18,173 bases of DNA from Zygnema cylindricum (taxonomy: Eukaryota > Streptophyta > Zygnematophyceae > Zygnematales > Zygnemataceae), in contig JBBHKE010002461.1 of NCBI GenBank assembly GCA_037447655.1, positions 1 to 18,173 on the forward strand, read 5' to 3'. The notes beneath the pieces were generated by a model that was given only the letters and a program-made list of their open reading frames with translations, was not told where the DNA came from and made no database searches. Positions 7,705 through 15,942 of this stretch are shown here, piece after piece. The first letter of the stretch is position 1; every line of letters starts with the position of its first letter. Both the position numbers and the translations under genes were made by a program.

Positions 7705-7770
7705 ACAGCCTTTGTCTTTATTGCAAAAGCCAAGACACTTTATCGCGGATTGTGTCAAGCTGTCAGAGTT
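7705..7770 (+). pseudogene. Gag zinc knuckle (CCHC), frameshifted
   Basis: CLYCK in one frame and RHFIADC in the next together make the Cys-x2-Cys-x4-His-x4-Cys nucleic-acid-binding knuckle. One indel within it splits the motif between two frames. Confidence 0.7.
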
Positions 7771-8260
7771 GAGGCTCAGAGAGAACCGTGGAGGGGGTTC
7801 TTGCGGAGGGAACAAAAAGACACTTGTGGTCACAAAGGTGACAGGAGAAACCGAGGACGAGTCCTCTCAAGAGGATGGGGAGCTACTTTTTGACGAGAGT
7901 CAAGAGGAGAAGGAGATCCCTCGGAGAGAGAAGTGTGCCCTTGTAGCAATTCGGAAAGCTCTACATGAAGGATGGATCATCGACTCAGGTGCATCATGCA
8001 TATATGTCGTGACAATGACCTCTTCTTTAAGCTAACGAAAATCCCTACAGTAGCAATAGAGTATGGGGATGGGAGAGTGGTTACTACAGATCTAGTGGGA
8101 TCAGTTGATCTGAAAGTCTTAGTGCTGGGTAAGACTTCTATACTCACTTTCTCAGATGTGCTCTATATTCCTCTGTGGAGTAAAAATCATGTCACTACAT
8201 CTGGGTTAAATGACAAAGAGTTTGATACCTTCACTAGAAAGGGAGTCTTTACAACTAATT
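7771..8260 (+). pseudogene. Copia aspartic protease (relic 2)
   Basis: An acidic linker (ETEDESSQEDGELLFDESQE) precedes HEGWIIDSGASCIYV, the protease active site, near 7966-8010. A frameshift just after it moves the rest (VAIEYGDGRVVTTDLVGSVD and FSDVLYIPLWSKN) into another frame. The catalytic Asp-Ser-Gly is intact, unlike in relic 1. Confidence 0.85.
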
Positions 8261-9239
8261 ATAGGGATGAAAATTCCTTCACTACAGAAAACGGAAGCCA
8301 AGGAATGTTTAGGCTTAACCTAAGTAATAAAAAGAAAAATGTTAACTATGTTGTTGTCCCAAAATTGATGATTTGGCATAAGCGGTTTGTGCATGTGCAT
8401 TTTGATAGGTTGAGGGAAATAAATAATCTTGGTGTAGTAGAAGGCATTAAGTTTAATGAAAATGAAACGGTGGATGATTGTAGTGGCTTTCCCAAGGTAA
8501 AGCTCACTGACTTTCTTTCTCTAAAGCTGCCACATATAGGGGAGAAAAGGTATTACATTTGATCCATGCAGATATCTGGGGACTAGCAAGGGTACCCTCA
8601 GTTGGAGGGAAGAGGTATATGTTGACAATTAGTGATGATAGGTCCAGATATTATAGAGTCTTTTTCCTAAAAACCAAGTATGAAACACGAAATTACTTTA
8701 AAGAATATAAAGCCTGGAGTGAGAGGTTGCAGGGAACCCCCATTAAAAGAATAAAGAGTGATAACGGAGGAGAATATACCTCTAATCAGTATGAGGAATA
8801 CTTATGAGATGAGGGAGTTCAGCACCAGAAAACAGTACCAGATAATCTGGAGTAAAATGGAGTAGCTGAGAGGTTAAACCGAACAGTAGGAGATAGTGTA
8901 AGCAGTATGTTGGCTGACAACAAAATAGGAAAGTGATTTTGGGCAAAAGCCATTAACTGTGCCAACTATATAAGGAAAAGAGTTACCTCAGCAGTCAAAG
9001 GTATGACACCTTATGAGAGATGGGTTAGAAGAAAACTAGATATCTCTCACCTTAAAGTATTTGGTAGCCAAATTTACTGTCTAGATACGGATAAGAAAAA
9101 CTTCAAACTTGATGCTAAGGGAAAACCTATATATTTTGTAGAATATGATGAGGATGTCAAGGGATATAGAGTCTATGACTTAGCAAAGGAAGATATCATT
9201 CTGGTCAAACACGTATTTGTCATGGCTGAAAGAAAGTGA
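8261..9239 (+). pseudogene. Copia integrase (relic 2) with intact D,D(35)E
   Basis: A zinc-binding head is partly visible (IWHKRFVHVHFDRL, then DDCSGF, where the second Cys of CxxC is lost). After a frame change near 8559 the core keeps all three catalytic residues in one frame: Asp in HADIWG (8571-8573), Asp in SDNGGE (8760-8762) and Glu in AERLNRT (8868-8870). The last two are exactly 35 residues apart, as in functional integrases. Stops follow at 8805-8807, at about 8853 and near 8934. The tail has GMTPYERW and HLKVFGSQIYCL (9003-9100). Confidence 0.9.
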
Positions 9240-10350
9240 ATTGACCCCTCCAAATATACGAAAAATATAAGAATCAGGTTTGAGTCTGAAAGTGAGGAGA
9301 ACTCTATTTTTCCCAAAAGGGACATGAGTGAGATAATTATTGCACATTCAGGGGAGATCGAAGAAACAAGAGAGTTACCGGATACCTCACATATTGTTAT
9401 GGACTTCGAGGAGACAAAAGTGGAGGATTCCGACCCGACTCCCTTGGATAGGGGAGACGATGAGAAAGTAAGGAGAAACCCAAGACTTCCCTCTATTCCA
9501 ACTTTAGAGTTTGAGGGCGGAAGGAGCAACAAAATGATACAGGAGAAACAAGCTGCTCGTAAGGTAACTAAGTTATCTCATGTTGATGAGCCTCAGTCAT
9601 ACTCGGAGGGAATGAACAGCCCAGAAAAGGACAGATGGATTAGAGCCATAAATGATGAGATGGCCTCCATCATGGAAGCAAATACTTGGGAGCTAGCAGA
9701 TTGTCCTCTAGACAGAAAACCTATTAGCTCTAAATGGGTATTTAAACTAAAACTGAACCCAGATAATACCATTGAAATATATAAGGCTCGTTTGGTAACA
9801 AAGGGGTTCACCCAAAAGGAGGGGATTGAATATGAGGAGACGTTTGCTCCAGTTGTTTGGTTCCCATCAGCAAAGATTCTCATTAGTCTAGCAACAGCGG
9901 AAGACATGGAAATACATCAGATGGACATTAAGACCGCCTTCCTCAACGGTGAGTTAGAGGAAGAAATCTTCATGCGGCAACCATAATGGTTTGTGGAGAA
10001 TGGCGAAGAGAGCAAATTCTACAGGCTCATAAAGTCAATATATGGACTTAAGCAGGCTCCCCGACAGTGGAATAAGAAATAAGATGAGTTTCTTACTGGT
10101 TTGGGATATATCCAAATGAGCTCTGACCATTCTATCTATATGTTTGAAGATGAGGATGGTGTGATTTTTATTGCAATTTATGTAGATGATGTGCTGGTGT
10201 TAAGTAAGTCTTTGGAAAGATCAATAAGTTGAAGAAAGATCTTTGAAGCAGATTTGACATGAAGGATTTAGGGGAGGCAAGATATATTTTAGGAATTCAA
10301 ATGGATAGAGATAGTGAGAAAAAAAGGGGTGATAAAAGTGTTATAGTGTC
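9240..10350 (+). pseudogene. Copia linker and reverse transcriptase (relic 2)
   Basis: An acidic linker (9240-9590) leads to NSPEKDRWIRAINDEMASI, NTWELADCPLDRKPISSKWV, IYKARLVTKGFTQKEGIEYE, HQMDIKTAFLNGELEEEIF (first catalytic Asp), IKSIYGLKQAPRQWNKK and the YVDD box (10179-10190). Stops at 9984-9986 and 10080-10082 and a frameshift near 10215 break it. MKDLGEARYILGIQMDR marks the last copia sequence before about 10345. The RNase H is missing. Confidence 0.92.
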
Positions 10351-10358
10351 GTAAACTC

Positions 10359-10437
10359 TAATAACGATGGGCAATGTAGCTAATAGGTCGGGCAGAAGGC
10401 CCGAACCCAAAGTCTTGTTCAATGCCCAGCATTATTA
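10359..10437. other. Two-tier hairpin at the truncated end of copia relic 2
   Basis: The outer arms, 10359-10376 and 10420-10437, pair at 15 of 18 positions (core TAATAA.G.TGGGCA.TG). Inside, TCGGGC (10388-10393) pairs perfectly with GCCCGA (10399-10404) around AGAAG. It lies exactly where the copia homology ends. It may be the end of another inserted element, an LTR edge or a folded RNA; I do not recognise the family. Confidence 0.5.
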
Positions 10438-10446
10438 ATGATTACA

Positions 10447-10460
10447 AAGTTTCGTTCGAA
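10447..10460. other. Short palindrome GTTTCG/CGAAAC
   Basis: GTTTCG-TT-CGAAAC, a near-perfect short inverted repeat just after the larger hairpin. The function is unknown. Confidence 0.3.
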
Positions 10461-10507
10461 ACAAGCGTTTTATATACGTTTCAAACCGTATACAATATAC
10501 ATAGGCT

Positions 10508-10607
10508 GGTTACACTTCTAACATAGATCCGCAATCAGGGCAGTAATCATTTTAGATGGCTACATTTCGAACATAGATCCGCTATCATTTCCCGTATTCA
10601 TTCTACA
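10508..10607 (+). repeat. Two-copy tandem repeat, period 50 bp
   Basis: GGTTACACTTCTAACATAGA... (10508) returns as GGCTACATTTCGAACATAGA... (10558). Over the first 30 bp, 26 positions agree; the second half has diverged. Confidence 0.65.
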
Positions 10608-10914
10608 GGGAAGCCGCCGGAAAAGTGTAGCACAGCTGTTTGTATAGCTAGAAATATTAAATCACGTGTGGTACATTTACGTCTCGCTTGATTTCGTCGT
10701 GGAACCAGATTCCAATTGGCCATTCCCAACTCGCCGCGTGGCAAGACAGAGAGTAAAACATGAAAAACAGAAATATGCGACAAACTTCAGTTTCCGGCTG
10801 TTTTACGCGTCTCAACCTTTTTTGGAATTTGGCCTCAGTTCCGTACGGACATTTCTGTAGCTGTACGGTCAACGTTGAACGGGCTATCATGTGCTCTCTG
10901 TAAACAAGCTTTCT

Positions 10915-11056
10915 CACACGTGTGCCACGTGGGCTAAATAGTATATTGAAAATCGTAATAGATGTTACCAACCGACGAGCTTCAATGTAGAATCTGTATT
11001 TCCGCACTTTAGCAAAGTCCTGACTATGAAGACAAAAGAGCGTGACGTGACGTGTC
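10915..11056. promoter_or_regulatory. Cluster of ACGT-core sites
   Basis: CACACGTGTG at 10915-10924, CCACGTGG right after it, and GTGACGTGACGTGTC starting at 11042. These are G-box and CRE-like elements. GTGACGTGACGT also occurs (reverse strand) at about 14485-14497, upstream of the protease-like gene. No TATA box or ORF follows closely, so the target is unknown. Confidence 0.35.
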
Positions 11057-11284
11057 GGGATGTTTTCCGGTAACGACTCTATTTTGGAATCTGGTCCAGC
11101 TTGTCAGAAGGCGCATGGCCTTTGCGACGTGACTGGTCGTCGGTTGTTGGACCACCCGACAATAGATATGTTGCAATAGAATACAATACGATGACAATAG
11201 GAATCACAATAGAGTACGAGGGTGCGTACTTGTTTTTCTTCGCTATCCCTTTAGGCATCGATCTTGCCATTTCAGCGAAGATAA

Positions 11285-11317
11285 TTGCGTGGTTCACACT
11301 TGAAAAATGGGAAAACG
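11285..11317 (+). repeat. Copy 1 of an inverted 33-34 nt conserved block
   Basis: Begins TTGCGTGGTTCACACTTG and ends AAAAATGGGAAAACG. The reverse complement of 14404-14437 is the same except for one extra G. Translated, both copies read AWFTL in the frame of a small ORF (11101-11328 here). No similarity is obvious immediately outside the block. Confidence 0.8.
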
Positions 11318-11600
11318 GTATGGTATGAAAACGGTACTTTTTTTTGTCCGCTGTGAACTGGCACGTGACGCCAGTCTACGTCATCTAGCGTGTCATGATT
11401 TGATCCATTTGTCCGTACGAAAAGTGAAGGCTTTGCGGACATGATATGTACGAAGCCTTCCAAATCAAAACTGTACTGCCACGCAAGCGTACGTACAGAC
11501 CGAAAATAACCCTGGAGTAACTTTGAACATGCCCAAAAAAAAACCTCAGGCGCCCCAAAAAAAAAGAGCAAAGGACCAAGCAGGAGCAAGCGAACCTTTC

Positions 11601-12869
11601 ACTTTCAGCGTCCCAAAATTTTGAAAAACCTAGCAAAATTTTCACAAACAAAAGCTCTTTTTTATTTGTGTTTTTCCTGACAACCTCTTGCTAGTCGCTG
11701 CTTACTCCCAAGGTTTCTTTACCCTCACCCTTTTCTTGGTTGTCTTTATTTCTTGACAATTTAATTCTAAATATGCAACTATTGATAAATGTTTAGATTT
11801 TAATGTGAATTGTGTTGCTGTCTGACCTACAGCTGTACTGACAGGCTAAAAAGCTTCGGTTTTATAAAGATTAAACTTTTTATATTTTTCAATTCATGCT
11901 CATTAATTTCATTATAAATATAACAGTTAATTTTTCTAAGTTTTAACAGCTAGTTAATTTAATGTATGTATGTTTCGATTTTGAAAGTCATTCTAATTTT
12001 TTTTTTTTTTTTTGCAACTATGTGAAGACAACGACCTCCTATGTATGACAGATGTTTGCAATGCAAAACAAAAACACAATAATATGGCGATTTTTTATTT
12101 AGTTTTGATCGAAGTGTAAATAGAATCTGAACACCTATGCATCTTCTAACCCGGACCGACAAACTTTTACGGAAGTGCCCTCATTCTGATAAATTAAACT
12201 GCTTAAAAATAAACCAAATAGAATTCACAATGGGTATTTTTACATGGTTTCAACATTGTTAAAGAAACATAAAGTTATGATTCCAAGATTATTCACAACG
12301 ATACGCAAGACCATTCAAAACCTTTGAGCTTGAAACCTATTTTGAAGAAAAGACATGGATTCAAAGTTCACACTTACTGTGTGAAATTGTGATATTTTCA
12401 TTTATAATCTGCAAAACACTAAAAACAAACCTCAACTACAACCAGGCACAAAAGAGCAAAACATAAACGTATAAACATAAACTGCACACCATTTTATCAT
12501 GTAAACTATACAAAGGACTTAGAAAACAGGTAGTGATTAAAATAACGCGCAAAAAAATAGCATAAATGCATCTGTTAGACTCAAAAATACATTTGTTATA
12601 CTACTTTTGCAAAAAAGTACAGAAAAAAAACACGTCATGCAGCTGACTAGTACTGTAGATCAATCAGTCTAAAGTATTTTTCTATTTTAGAAATAGATCG
12701 TGATTGGCATTGATGTCTGTGCTTCTGTGTAAGGTTTTTTTTTTGACTCCCTGGTAAACTACTGCATTTTATGATGTAAAGAATACATTGTCAACTTTCT
12801 CGCAAAGATCTTTAGAGAAAAACAAAGAACCATTGCAAATTAATGTGTTTCAAATCACAAAAGTTATGA
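11601..12869. other. AT-rich spacer without genes
   Basis: Long A and T runs (for example T run near 11999-12013, A8 near 12622, T9 near 12736) and stops in all frames. No domain, RNA gene or promoter is recognised. This is intergenic DNA leading into the satellite. Confidence 0.6.
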
Positions 12870-13553
12870 ATTTGTATAATAATTATTAGTACAGTTTTTA
12901 GTATGTATAATTAGTGTTTTATAGTTAGTAGTTTGTATAATCAATATTGGTTGAGTTATTAGTTTGTATAATTAGTATTAAAACAATTAAAAGTCTGTAT
13001 AATTAGTATTGATACAGTTATTAGTCTCAATAATTAGGGCTGGTACAGTTATTTATAGTGTTTAATTAGTATTAACACGGTTATTACTTTGTATAATTAG
13101 TCTTAACACAGTTCTAGTTTGTATAACTAGTGTTTTTACAGCTATAAGTCTGCATAATTAGTATGAGTAAAGTTGTTAGTCTATATAATGAGTGTCAGTG
13201 CAGTCATTAGTATTGTATAATTAGTATTATGACAAATATTATATAATCAGTTTGTAAAGTTATTTGTATGATTAGTATTGATTCAGTTTTTTGTATGTAT
13301 AATTAGTAGTACTATTAGTACAGTTTTTAGCATGTATAAGTAGTGTTAGTACAGTAATTAGTATGTATAATCAATATTACTACTATAATTAGTTCTCTAT
13401 AATGAGTTTTAGTACAGTTATTAGTCTGTATAATTAGAACAGATATTATTATGTATAACTAGTGCAGGCACATCTCTGTACCAATACAGTTGTACCAGTA
13501 CAGTTCTAGTACAGTTCTTTGTCTGTATAATTAGCATTAGGACATTTTTAGAT
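12870..13553 (+). repeat. AT-rich 31-bp satellite, about 22 diverged units
   Basis: A tandem array with period close to 31 bp. The consensus is roughly TTGTATAATTAGTATTAG followed by TACAGTTATTAGT. Units range from about 29 to 33 bp and differ by several substitutions each, so the array is old. The words GTATAATTAG and ACAGTTATTAG recur throughout. The last clear unit is at about 13522-13552. It has no coding capacity. Confidence 0.9.
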
Positions 13554-14403
13554 CGTGCAATACTAACCATTACTAAAGAGTTGCAATACTAAAGGGTTTT
13601 TTACCACACCTAATTTGGTGAGTTTCCTTGCTCTCAAATATAAAACAAAGAACCGAAAACATAACTTAGTTAAAATTTAGCCAACAAAGCCACACTGAAA
13701 CGGTATGAAAACTCTTTCCTTTTTTAATGTGTCATTTTTCCTTTCTCTTCTTACCACATCTAATTGGTGAAAAAAAAAACCAAAACCACAGTAAAACTAT
13801 TTGTTATGTAAGCTTTACTAAGCTTTACTTGCGAACCCAGATAGACAGAGACCACCCGGACTTAGAGAAATAATGGAAAAATTGAGCTTAACCACGAATA
13901 GTATGGAAAAGGAAGATTCCTTTAGGGAATCGAAAGTACAAATAACCTTCTACGTAAAAATCGGGATCCAAAAACGATTTGCTTTGCAGTATAGGAAGAG
14001 AGGAGCAGAGGAAGAGAGGAGCAGTACCAGCAGAGAGTGGGAAAAAGGTTTTTTTTTTTTTTCCATTGGTGTTTTTTTTTTTTTTACATTACATGTTCTC
14101 TTACCTGATTGGTCGTCTAGTTTGTTCACAAGTTTGCGAGGTAATAATATCTTGTAGGGTTCACGTCCGTGCGCTTCGTTTTGTAATTCTTCAAAAACGA
14201 AAAAGTGCATTCCGAACATGATGTCCGATGGCGGACGGCAGTTGCTGTTCGGTATTCGCAGCTGTCAAGTTTTGATGCTTAAAACTGCATTTTTTTTACG
14301 CCGCTACGCTCCAAAACGGTCGAAACCTACCGTCCCAACCGTCACCGCCGCGTTTTTTGTCATTTTATGAAATTTGGCGTACGGATCCCAAAATTTATGA
14401 CAT
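13554..14403. other. Spacer with short duplications and homopolymer runs
   Basis: No gene is recognised. TTACCACACCTAATTTGGTGA near 13600 is echoed by TTACCACATCTAATTGGTGA near 13751; both contain the inverted pair CACC/GGTG. A perfect 16-bp tandem duplication lies at 13993-14024, and two T14-type runs lie near 14049-14062 and 14072-14085. The ORFs here (for example 13873-14157) owe their openness to purine-rich and poly-T sequence. Confidence 0.5.
13993..14024 (+). repeat. Perfect 16-bp tandem duplication
   Basis: AGGAAGAGAGGAGCAG occurs twice in a row without a mismatch. Confidence 0.85.
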
Positions 14404-14437
14404 CGTTTTCCCATTTTTCCAAGTGTGAACCACGCAA
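14404..14437 (-). repeat. Copy 2 of the inverted 33-34 nt block
   Basis: The reverse complement begins TTGCGTGGTTCACACTTGG and ends AAAAATGGGAAAACG. It is identical to 11285-11317 except for one inserted G. It lies about 50-90 bp from the ACGT sites that precede the protease-like gene. Confidence 0.8.
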
Positions 14438-14482
14438 ATGAAAGGACGAACTTGAGGCCCATTCCGACCGACAGTTTGTGAC

Positions 14483-14500
14483 ACGACGTCACGTCACCCG
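14483..14500. promoter_or_regulatory. Double ACGT (CRE-like) element upstream of the protease-like gene
   Basis: ACGACGTCACGTCAC contains two ACGTCA half-sites in tandem, 120 bp upstream of the TATA box at 14613. The spacing suits a bZIP-regulated promoter. The binding factor is inference. Confidence 0.4.
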
Positions 14501-14612
14501 CCATCTGTGCAAGAAGATAACCGTACAGTACTTCGAATCAAGTACAGCGTGTTCCCCAACCTTAGCCGAAGCAAAAAAGTGACGTAGATGAAATATAAGG
14601 TCGGAGAAAATG

Positions 14613-14619
14613 TATATAT
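14613..14619 (+). promoter_or_regulatory. TATA box of the protease-like gene
   Basis: TATATAT, followed by a pyrimidine-rich leader (CGCCCTCTCGCTCTCCCTCT, 14660s-14680s) and an initiator-like CACTCAGAC near 14688. The predicted start near 14640-14690 leaves a 5' leader of about 370-420 nt before the ATG at 15061, or hides a small upstream exon. Confidence 0.45.
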
Positions 14620-14858
14620 GTTGGAGGGCTCAGCCGTATTCTACAAACTTTGTTCGGTCGCCCTCTCGCTCTCCCTCTCTCGACACTCAGACTAAACAGG
14701 ATGTTCCGGGAAAAAACATAACTGCCGACTTCAACTGATCATTAATTTAGCATAAACACAAACTGAACACAAAACTGAACTGAATTTACACATTGAAATC
14801 TTAACAAGATCCATTCTATTACCGGTTTTAATTCGATTTTTTCTCTCTGCACTCGTAA

Positions 14859-15060
14859 ATGCCGCCAATCCTATCGTCGCGAGTCGCTGGAAAATCCCCT
14901 CACTATTTCTCTTTCTCAGTCAAAATCAAAATCGATTACCAAAAATCGAAGCTATGGCAAGATCGCGCCAAGATCAACACTATTATCGGTTTCAGGACCA
15001 TACCCTCCCCCGGGATCCCCTCCACACTAGTTTTGACAAACGGAGGTCGACATTCGCTCC
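14859..15060 (+). other. Leader of the protease-like gene with an upstream ATG / possible hidden exon
   Basis: An ATG at 14859 opens a 97-codon frame that overlaps the start of the main ORF in a different frame; it has no recognised domain or signal peptide. A second frame from about 14832 is also open to 15083. In the frame of the main ORF there is a TGA at 15034-15036, so any spliced upstream exon would have to join after that. I see no convincing donor and acceptor pair. Confidence 0.35.
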
Positions 15061-15861
15061 ATGCCAACCAGACGGGCAATATTAAACAACAAAGGCGAAC
15101 TTTTCGGATGCAATGTGGGAACTCCCCCTTCTGTAGTTGTGAATACTTTTGAAGATTCTGTCATTTCTTCCGCAGTTGTCTCTTTAAGAGTCTGGAATAA
15201 TGGCGGTTGGGTCGCCTGGTGTTCCGGAGCGTTACTTTCGTCACGAGTGGTTATGACGGCGGCCAATTGTGTATACGACACCGTATCGAATGCCTGGTAT
15301 ATCGGTTCAGGACGCCCGTATTTAGTTACCGCTCGACAGAACGGAGCATCGGATTTCAGTGTGCTCGCTGTCTACGCGAGTGACGCCACGGTTTATGTTT
15401 GTTATCAGCAACACAGTAAATGGGAAGAATCTCTTAAAGTAGGGAATGACCTTGCCGTTTATTATTTGGATAGCCCACTTACTTCTAAAAAATTTAAATG
15501 GACTTCTCCTCATCCGTCTATGGTTCTGAGAACAAATTACGGCTATCTCGCAAACACGGGCGGTGGGAGTGCACTCACTTTGGATGTTGCGGATAAAGCT
15601 CAAGTGACTGGCTGCAACGGACTTTTTTCTAGCATTCTTTGCGAGGAAGTTTCCGTAGAAGGAGGGATGGGCGGGGGACCTATTTTACATCCTTGGGGAA
15701 TTATTTTGGGTACTTGTTCTGGTGGTGTTGTTAACGGGTGTCCGTCATATTACGCATCACTTACGGGACTTACATATCCGCTGAAAAACCTTGTGGAACG
15801 TTACTGCAGTGTATCGTTAACTACGACAGGTGGAAGGGTTTTTTATAGAGCTACATGTTGA
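15061..15861 (+). CDS. Trypsin-fold (S1-like) protein lacking catalytic His and Ser; probable pseudoprotease
   Basis: A 266-residue intact ORF. The chymotrypsin fold is recognisable from WCSGALLSSRVVMTAANC (residues 53-70; Cys54 and Cys70 match the pair flanking the catalytic His), GNDLAVYYLDS (129-138) and EGGMGGGPIL (200-209) followed by WGIILGTCSGG. In active S1 enzymes these carry His, Asp and Ser. Here His is Asn69 (codon AAT), Asp130 is kept, and Ser is Gly204 (codon GGC). Each change is one base from the usual codon. Ten cysteines suggest disulfides and export, but no signal peptide follows this ATG, so an upstream exon or another start is possible. The N-terminus lacks the usual IVGG activation site. 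The frame has stayed open through 800 bp among decayed transposons, which argues for use as a non-catalytic binding or regulatory protein. A TATA box and ACGT sites lie upstream. A recent pseudogene is the alternative. Confidence 0.75.
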   Translation: MPTRRAILNNKGELFGCNVGTPPSVVVNTFEDSVISSAVVSLRVWNNGGWVAWCSGALLSSRVVMTAANCVYDTVSNAWYIGSGRPYLVTARQNGASDFSVLAVYASDATVYVCYQQHSKWEESLKVGNDLAVYYLDSPLTSKKFKWTSPHPSMVLRTNYGYLANTGGGSALTLDVADKAQVTGCNGLFSSILCEEVSVEGGMGGGPILHPWGIILGTCSGGVVNGCPSYYASLTGLTYPLKNLVERYCSVSLTTTGGRVFYRATC

Positions 15862-15866
15862 TATAG

Positions 15867-15942
15867 GTAAGTGAGAAATTGAGGGTAAGGTTAAGGGTGG
15901 GGAAGTATGAGAGAGTATTGGGAGGGTTGGAGGTTTTTTCAG
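15867..15942 (+). other. Possible 76-nt intron in the 3' UTR
   Basis: AG|GTAAGTGAG, an ideal 5' splice donor, begins five bases after the stop codon. GGTTTTTTCAG, a good acceptor with a pyrimidine tract, ends at 15942. Splicing would not change the stop. TGTAA, a poly(A) signal in some green algae, lies at 15946-15950. Transcript evidence is needed; the pairing could be chance. Confidence 0.35.

Larger units (their letters stand above)
6801..10350 (+). mobile_element. Ty1/copia retrotransposon relic 2 (gag to RT; no RNase H)
   Basis: The full copia order is recognisable: gag, CCHC zinc knuckle, DSGAS protease, D,D(35)E integrase, RT with YVDD. It is much less decayed than the neighbouring relic 1: from 8559 to about 10230 a single frame is kept with only a handful of stops. 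Key catalytic residues remain in protease, integrase and RT. The sequence stops being copia-like near 10345, after RYILGIQMDRDSEKKRG, so RNase H and the 3' LTR are gone. A hairpin element begins about 10 bp further on. Confidence 0.92.
10608..11600. other. Intergenic region rich in ACGT and GTACGG motifs
   Basis: No convincing gene. Several short ORFs overlap on both strands, none with a recognised domain. Notable sites are the palindrome CCGTACGG (near 10841), TCAACGTTGA (near 10867), CACACGTGTG (10915-10924), GCCACGTGGGC, GTGACGTGACGT (11042), and GCACGTGACG (near 11361). A diverged repeat of TTTTGGAATnTGG occurs near 10818 and 11080. Two A9 runs with similar flanks lie near 11530-11570. 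The 33-nt block at 11285-11317 recurs inverted at 14404. Confidence 0.5.

Noticed and set aside
11101-11328. Small ORF with a hydrophobic stretch as a membrane protein gene
   Set aside because: 75 codons, no homology recognised, several overlapping frames; only the shared AWFTL block is notable and is reported separately.
12870-13553. CRISPR array
   Set aside because: Units are contiguous with no spacers of unique sequence, and the genome is eukaryotic; this is a satellite.
13873-14157. 94-codon ORF
   Set aside because: It consists of purine-rich duplication and poly-T (Phe runs); no coding character.
14859-15152. 97-codon ORF as a separate gene
   Set aside because: It overlaps the better-supported protease-like ORF and has no recognisable domain; kept only as an upstream ATG.
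15322-15603. 93-codon ORF on the minus strand
   Set aside because: Antisense shadow of the protease-like gene.
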